From positions 1-52,773 of the forward strand of contig NZ_DJHF01000023.1 in NCBI RefSeq assembly GCF_002433005.1: a stretch of DNA of 52,773 bases, read 5' to 3'. The position numbers and the translations under genes are program-made. This DNA is from Acetomicrobium sp. UBA5826. GTDB lineage: Bacteria; Synergistota; Synergistia; Synergistales; Acetomicrobiaceae. Position 1 is the first letter of the stretch. Each line of letters starts with the position of its first letter. The notes under the pieces were generated by a model. That model was not told the origin of the DNA, searched no databases, and worked only from the letters and a program-made list of their open reading frames with translations. Positions 49,745 to 52,773 of the stretch are shown here, in pieces.

Positions 49745-51385
49745 ATGAGTGGTGTTTTATTGCTTTTGGTTACCTTTTTGCTTTTTATTTTGGCTTACAT
49801 ATTTTACGGTGGTTGGCTAGCGAAGCAGTGGGGTTTGAACCCTCAAGGGAAGACCCCTGCCCATGAGCTTTACGACGGAGTTGATTATGTTCCAGCAAAG
49901 GCACCGGTGCTGCTGGGTCACCATTTTGCTTCGATAGCCGGAGCAGGTCCCATCAACGGTCCCGTTTTGGCCGCCGTCTTTGGATGGCTGCCGGTCACGC
50001 TTTGGATAGTCATCGGCAATATATTTATGGGAGCCGTTCACGATTTTGGGTCTTTAATGGCTTCCATCAGGCATAAGGGGCTTTCCATTGGCGGTATCAT
50101 CGATGCAAACGTTGGCAAAGGGGCCAAAAGGCTCTTTCTGCTCTTCTCCTGGCTTACCTTGGTCCTCATCATTGCCGCCTTTGCTAATATCGTGGCAGAT
50201 ACCTTTGTGGCTACACCGCAGACTGCCACGGCGTCGCTTTTGTTTATACCGCTGGCTATGGTATTTGGATTTTCCATATACAGGAGAAACGCGCCCCTGT
50301 TGGTGAGCACTCTTGTTGGGCTGGCAGTGTTGGCCCTTTGCATATGGCTTGGGCTTAGTTTTCCGATCAAGCTCTCCAAATCGGCATGGTTGATTTTGAT
50401 ATCCTTTTATATCATATGTGCTTCGGTCATGCCCGTGTGGATGCTGCTTCAGCCAAGGGATTACCTCAATTCCTTTCTGCTCTATGCCATGATATTGGGA
50501 GGTTTTGTAGGAGTGATTCTGTACCATCCGACCATTGCCATGCCGGCGGTAACGACCTTCAAACATCCGACTCAGGGGTATCTTTTTCCTATGCTTTTTA
50601 TAACGATAGCCTGTGGAGCCATCTCGGGGTTTCATTCGCTGGTGGCCTCAGGTACCACGGCAAAACAGCTGGATAAAGAGGGGGATGCAAAGGTTATAGG
50701 TTACGGCGGCATGCTCATCGAGGGAGCATTGGCGATTTTGGCGACCCTTTCGGCTGTCTACCTCACGACGGATGGTTATGCTACGCTGTTGAAGGGCGGA
50801 CCCGTAAACGTGTTTTCAACGGGCCTGGCTACTTTCATGACCAGTTTCGGCATTGAGGCTACGGCAGGCAAAACCTTCGTGGCATTGGCCGTGTCGGCCT
50901 TTGCCCTGACCACCCTGGATACCGCTGCCCGCCTTGGCAGGTTTGCCTTCCAGGAGTTTTTCCAGGAGACTACAACGGCCGAAGCCGGCAGTAGCGGTAG
51001 TTCTTCTTCCCCAATGTCCTTTTTGGCGAACAGATACGTAGCTTCCGTTATAACTATAGGCATCTCGATTTATCTTGCCTTCACAAGTTGGAGTGTTATT
51101 TGGCCAATGTTCGGATCGGCAAACCAGCTTTTAGCTGCTGTAGCTTTGCTGGCAGTAGCTACATGGCTGGCGAACAAGGGTATGAATAACAAGATGTTGA
51201 TCGCCCCAATGATCTTTATGTTTATCGTTACCCTGACGGCCCTGGTCTTTTTAGTCCAATCCAACATTGCAAAGGGTAATTTCATATTAGTATTCTTTGC
51301 AGGGCTGCTTTTCGTCCTGGCAATCGTTCTGATCGTATTGAGCTATAACGTGCTTTCGAAGAAGAGAAAAAAACAGGAAGCGTAG
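49745..51385 (+). CDS. cstA: CstA family carbon starvation / peptide-pyruvate transporter
   Basis: 546 residues with about sixteen hydrophobic segments. CstA proteins take up peptides or pyruvate under carbon limitation. The CstA domain begins near GWLAKQWGLNPQGKTPAHEL with YVPAKAPVLLGHHFASIAGA; AGPINGPVLAA and DFGSLMASIRHKG follow, and the second half shows SGFHSLVASGTTAKQLDKEG, then TTLDTAARLGRFAFQE. GGAGGTGAAG precedes the ATG. For a peptide fermenter this fits nutrient uptake. A large hairpin lies after the stop. Confidence 0.94.
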   Translation: MSGVLLLLVTFLLFILAYIFYGGWLAKQWGLNPQGKTPAHELYDGVDYVPAKAPVLLGHHFASIAGAGPINGPVLAAVFGWLPVTLWIVIGNIFMGAVHDFGSLMASIRHKGLSIGGIIDANVGKGAKRLFLLFSWLTLVLIIAAFANIVADTFVATPQTATASLLFIPLAMVFGFSIYRRNAPLLVSTLVGLAVLALCIWLGLSFPIKLSKSAWLILISFYIICASVMPVWMLLQPRDYLNSFLLYAMILGGFVGVILYHPTIAMPAVTTFKHPTQGYLFPMLFITIACGAISGFHSLVASGTTAKQLDKEGDAKVIGYGGMLIEGALAILATLSAVYLTTDGYATLLKGGPVNVFSTGLATFMTSFGIEATAGKTFVALAVSAFALTTLDTAARLGRFAFQEFFQETTTAEAGSSGSSSSPMSFLANRYVASVITIGISIYLAFTSWSVIWPMFGSANQLLAAVALLAVATWLANKGMNNKMLIAPMIFMFIVTLTALVFLVQSNIAKGNFILVFFAGLLFVLAIVLIVLSYNVLSKKRKKQEA

Positions 51386-51397
51386 AAAATAAAAGGC

Positions 51398-51450
51398 AAA
51401 TGGAGGGGTCGAAGGGATGGCTTCGAAGTCTTCCTTCGGCCCCTCCATTT
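51398..51450 (+). terminator. Long hairpin after cstA, probable terminator
   Basis: AAATGGAGGGG (51398-51408) pairs with CCCCTCCATTT (51440-51450) over 11 bp, continued by a G-T pair and CGAAGG/CCTTCG. The 3' arm ends in ATTT with no longer T run, so termination may be weak or the hairpin may protect the mRNA end. Confidence 0.6.
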
Positions 51451-51482
51451 ATCGGCTCAGTTCTTAAGGGAGGTGAAAGGTG

Positions 51483-51758
51483 ATGTTCGAAAAAGCCTCG
51501 GCATTTTTGAAGGATTTCTTTGCTACCTTGTTGCGGCCCATCGACAGAACTCACCCCATGGTCATGAAAGAGGCATATGCAGCTAACGATGCCTTCATGC
51601 TACTTCTTTTCGGAGATCTTCTGGGTATACCCAACCCTGCATCCTATTACACCTTAGAATTATTGCCCTATTTGGCTGACGAAATAGAGGGCTGGCAACA
51701 GCGGATGGCGATCAAAGGAACGGTGCTCGAGGAGAAGGCCGCTCAATTCGATTTCTGA
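51483..51758 (+). CDS. Small conserved protein of unknown function, partner of the ArsA-like ATPase
   Basis: 91 residues, probably all helical, without signal peptide. The central part ANDAFMLLLFGDLLGIPNPA is hydrophobic enough to be a buried or membrane-touching helix, followed by SYYTLELLPYLADEIEGWQQ. AAGGGAGGTG 8 bp before the ATG gives strong translation. It lies 66 bp before the ArsA-like ATPase gene, and may act with it. I do not recognise a function. Confidence 0.72.
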   Translation: MFEKASAFLKDFFATLLRPIDRTHPMVMKEAYAANDAFMLLLFGDLLGIPNPASYYTLELLPYLADEIEGWQQRMAIKGTVLEEKAAQFDF

Positions 51759-51824
51759 TGTTAATCATTCGCTCCGTGTGAGCGATAAGGGTTATACCAA
51801 GCAACTGGAAGGATGTGAATTTTA

Positions 51825-52751
51825 TTGAATATGGCTGCCTTATTCGACAAAAAATATGTTTTCTTCGGCGGCAAGGGCGGCACCGGTAAGACTACCTGTG
51901 CCGCTGCCTTTTCTCTTAAAGCCTCGGAGATGAAAAAAAAGGTTTTGCTCGTTTCGACAGACCCGGCCCATTCCTTGTCGGACATCTACGATACATCCAT
52001 CGGTCCTAAGGGAGCGCAACTTTCGGACAGCCTGTTTGCCGTCGAAATAGACCCGGAAGTAGAGGCTAAAAAGTACGTCGAAGGCATAAAACGACAACTT
52101 TCTGGCGTCGTAAGCAATGTTGTCGTAGAGGCACTTCAAAAACAAATTGATGCTGCGTACATGTCCCCAGGCTCCGAGGAGGCTGCGATTTTCGATAAAT
52201 TCCTTGAGATAATGGAAAGTTCGGAGGGAAAATTCGACGTGGTGGTTTTCGATACCGCGCCGACAGGACATACTCTAAGGCTTTTGTCTTTGCCCAAGCT
52301 TTTAGGGCTATGGATTAATAGCCTGATCGAAAAGAGGAAAAATGCCGTAAAGCTTTTGGAAAAAGCCTCAGGGGTCAAAAACGATGATCCTGTTTTGCGA
52401 ATACTTCAAAATAGGAAGAACATGTTTGAAAGGGCTTGGGATATTTTAAGCGATTTCCGGCAGACGGCTTTTGTGTTCGTATTGACACCGGAGAGGTTGC
52501 CCATCTTCGAGACGGAAAGGGCCATGCAATATCTGGAGCATTCGGGCATAAAAGTCGCAGGTGTTGTCGTAAATGGCGTTATACCTCAAGCGGCGGAGGG
52601 CGCCTTTATGAATAAGCGCAGGGAGGTTCAAAACAGGTATATAAGGGAAATCCACGGGAAATTTAAAGAGAAGGTATTGGCGGAAATTGATTTGCTCGAT
52701 GAAGACATCTGGGGAATGGACAATCTAAGACGAATTGCCGAAATGTTGTGA
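51825..52751 (+). CDS. ArsA/GET3 family ATPase
   Basis: 308 residues, one ATPase domain (ArsA of plasmids has two). Deviant Walker A FFGGKGGTGKTTCAAAFSLK with both Lys residues of the MinD/ArsA class, switch I region VSTDPAHSLSDIYDT, switch II FDTAPTGHTLRLLSLPKLL, and a nucleotide-base region VVVNGVIPQ. The cysteines that bind arsenite in ArsA are not obvious and no arsB follows in view, so arsenite export is unlikely; a GET3-like chaperone or regulatory role is open. TTG 51825, 10 bp after AAGGAT, is used; ATG 51831 is too far. Nothing but the next gene's possible ribosome site follows. Confidence 0.85.
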   Translation: MNMAALFDKKYVFFGGKGGTGKTTCAAAFSLKASEMKKKVLLVSTDPAHSLSDIYDTSIGPKGAQLSDSLFAVEIDPEVEAKKYVEGIKRQLSGVVSNVVVEALQKQIDAAYMSPGSEEAAIFDKFLEIMESSEGKFDVVVFDTAPTGHTLRLLSLPKLLGLWINSLIEKRKNAVKLLEKASGVKNDDPVLRILQNRKNMFERAWDILSDFRQTAFVFVLTPERLPIFETERAMQYLEHSGIKVAGVVVNGVIPQAAEGAFMNKRREVQNRYIREIHGKFKEKVLAEIDLLDEDIWGMDNLRRIAEML

Positions 52752-52773
52752 TAACATAAAAGCAGTAGGGGTA

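Noticed and set aside
51825..52751. Arsenic resistance operon
   Set aside because: Single-domain ATPase, no evident arsenite-binding cysteines, no arsR, arsB or arsC in view.
1..52773. Mobile elements, prophage or CRISPR array
   Set aside because: No transposase, integrase other than the housekeeping Xer protein, direct repeat array or att-like duplication was found; tRNA genes are not flanked by partial copies.

Overview
The window reads as a chromosomal segment of a strictly anaerobic, amino-acid- or peptide-fermenting diderm bacterium, most likely a member of the Synergistota (inference; no rRNA gene is present to prove it). It combines a full lipid A/Kdo pathway and BamA, which mean a real outer membrane, with a gene order (lepB, rbgA, rnhB, flhB-like, yraN, comM, dprA, topA, trmFO, xer, hslV, hslU, codY) that closely parallels the Bacillus sipS-ylqF-rnhB-ylqG-ylqH...smf-topA-gid-codV-clpQ-clpY-codY region. 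IorAB points to 2-oxoacid/aromatic amino acid fermentation. About 54 protein genes and four tRNAs are packed with frequent 1-16 bp overlaps; TTG starts are common. There are no insertion sequences, phage genes or CRISPR arrays.

Layout. (1) 1-6540: a MATE exporter, a convergent ROK sugar kinase, tRNA-Ser, a small secreted/anchored protein, a CoA-binding protein, a YbgC-type thioesterase and iorAB, closed by a strong terminator that lies inside the leader of the next gene, a lone prepilin-like ORF. (2) 7070-19399: the long Firmicutes-like housekeeping run from signal peptidase I to CodY (protein export, ribosome assembly, R-loop removal, DNA uptake/recombination, topoisomerase I, tRNA methylation, Xer recombination, HslUV protease, nutrient-sensing regulator). 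(3) 19400-24190: a structured non-coding stretch, an S1-domain protein, DUF501, Ppx/GppA, argH, a tRNA Lys-Glu-Thr cluster and a histidine phosphatase. (4) 24213-38153: an alternative sigma factor, a single-pass membrane protein, BamA, an unrecognised probable outer-membrane protein in the place usually held by Skp, then lpxD-lpxC-fabZ-lpxA-kdsC-lptF/G-lpxI-lpxB, a second LpxB-like gene and msbA. (5) 38161-39759: a reversed Na/Pi cotransporter. (6) 39904-48455: an lpxK fused to an LpxB-like glycosyltransferase, kdsB, kdsA, kdsD, waaA, then an iron-type alcohol dehydrogenase and a DegT-type aminotransferase, ended by a terminator. (7) 48515-52751: RimI (reverse strand), an unknown protein with CstA, and a small unknown protein with an ArsA-like ATPase.

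The most interesting biology is in blocks 4-6. The pathway from UDP-GlcNAc to Kdo-lipid A is nearly complete, but carries three LpxB-like glycosyltransferase modules (one fused to LpxK), an LpxK P-loop with an unusual residue, a KdsB with changed active-site motifs, and a dehydrogenase/aminotransferase pair that fits the KdnB/KdnA route to 8-amino-8-deoxy-Kdo (Kdo8N) known from Shewanella. Together these suggest a chemically modified lipid A/inner core. Function calls are from sequence reading and family knowledge; no database search was run.
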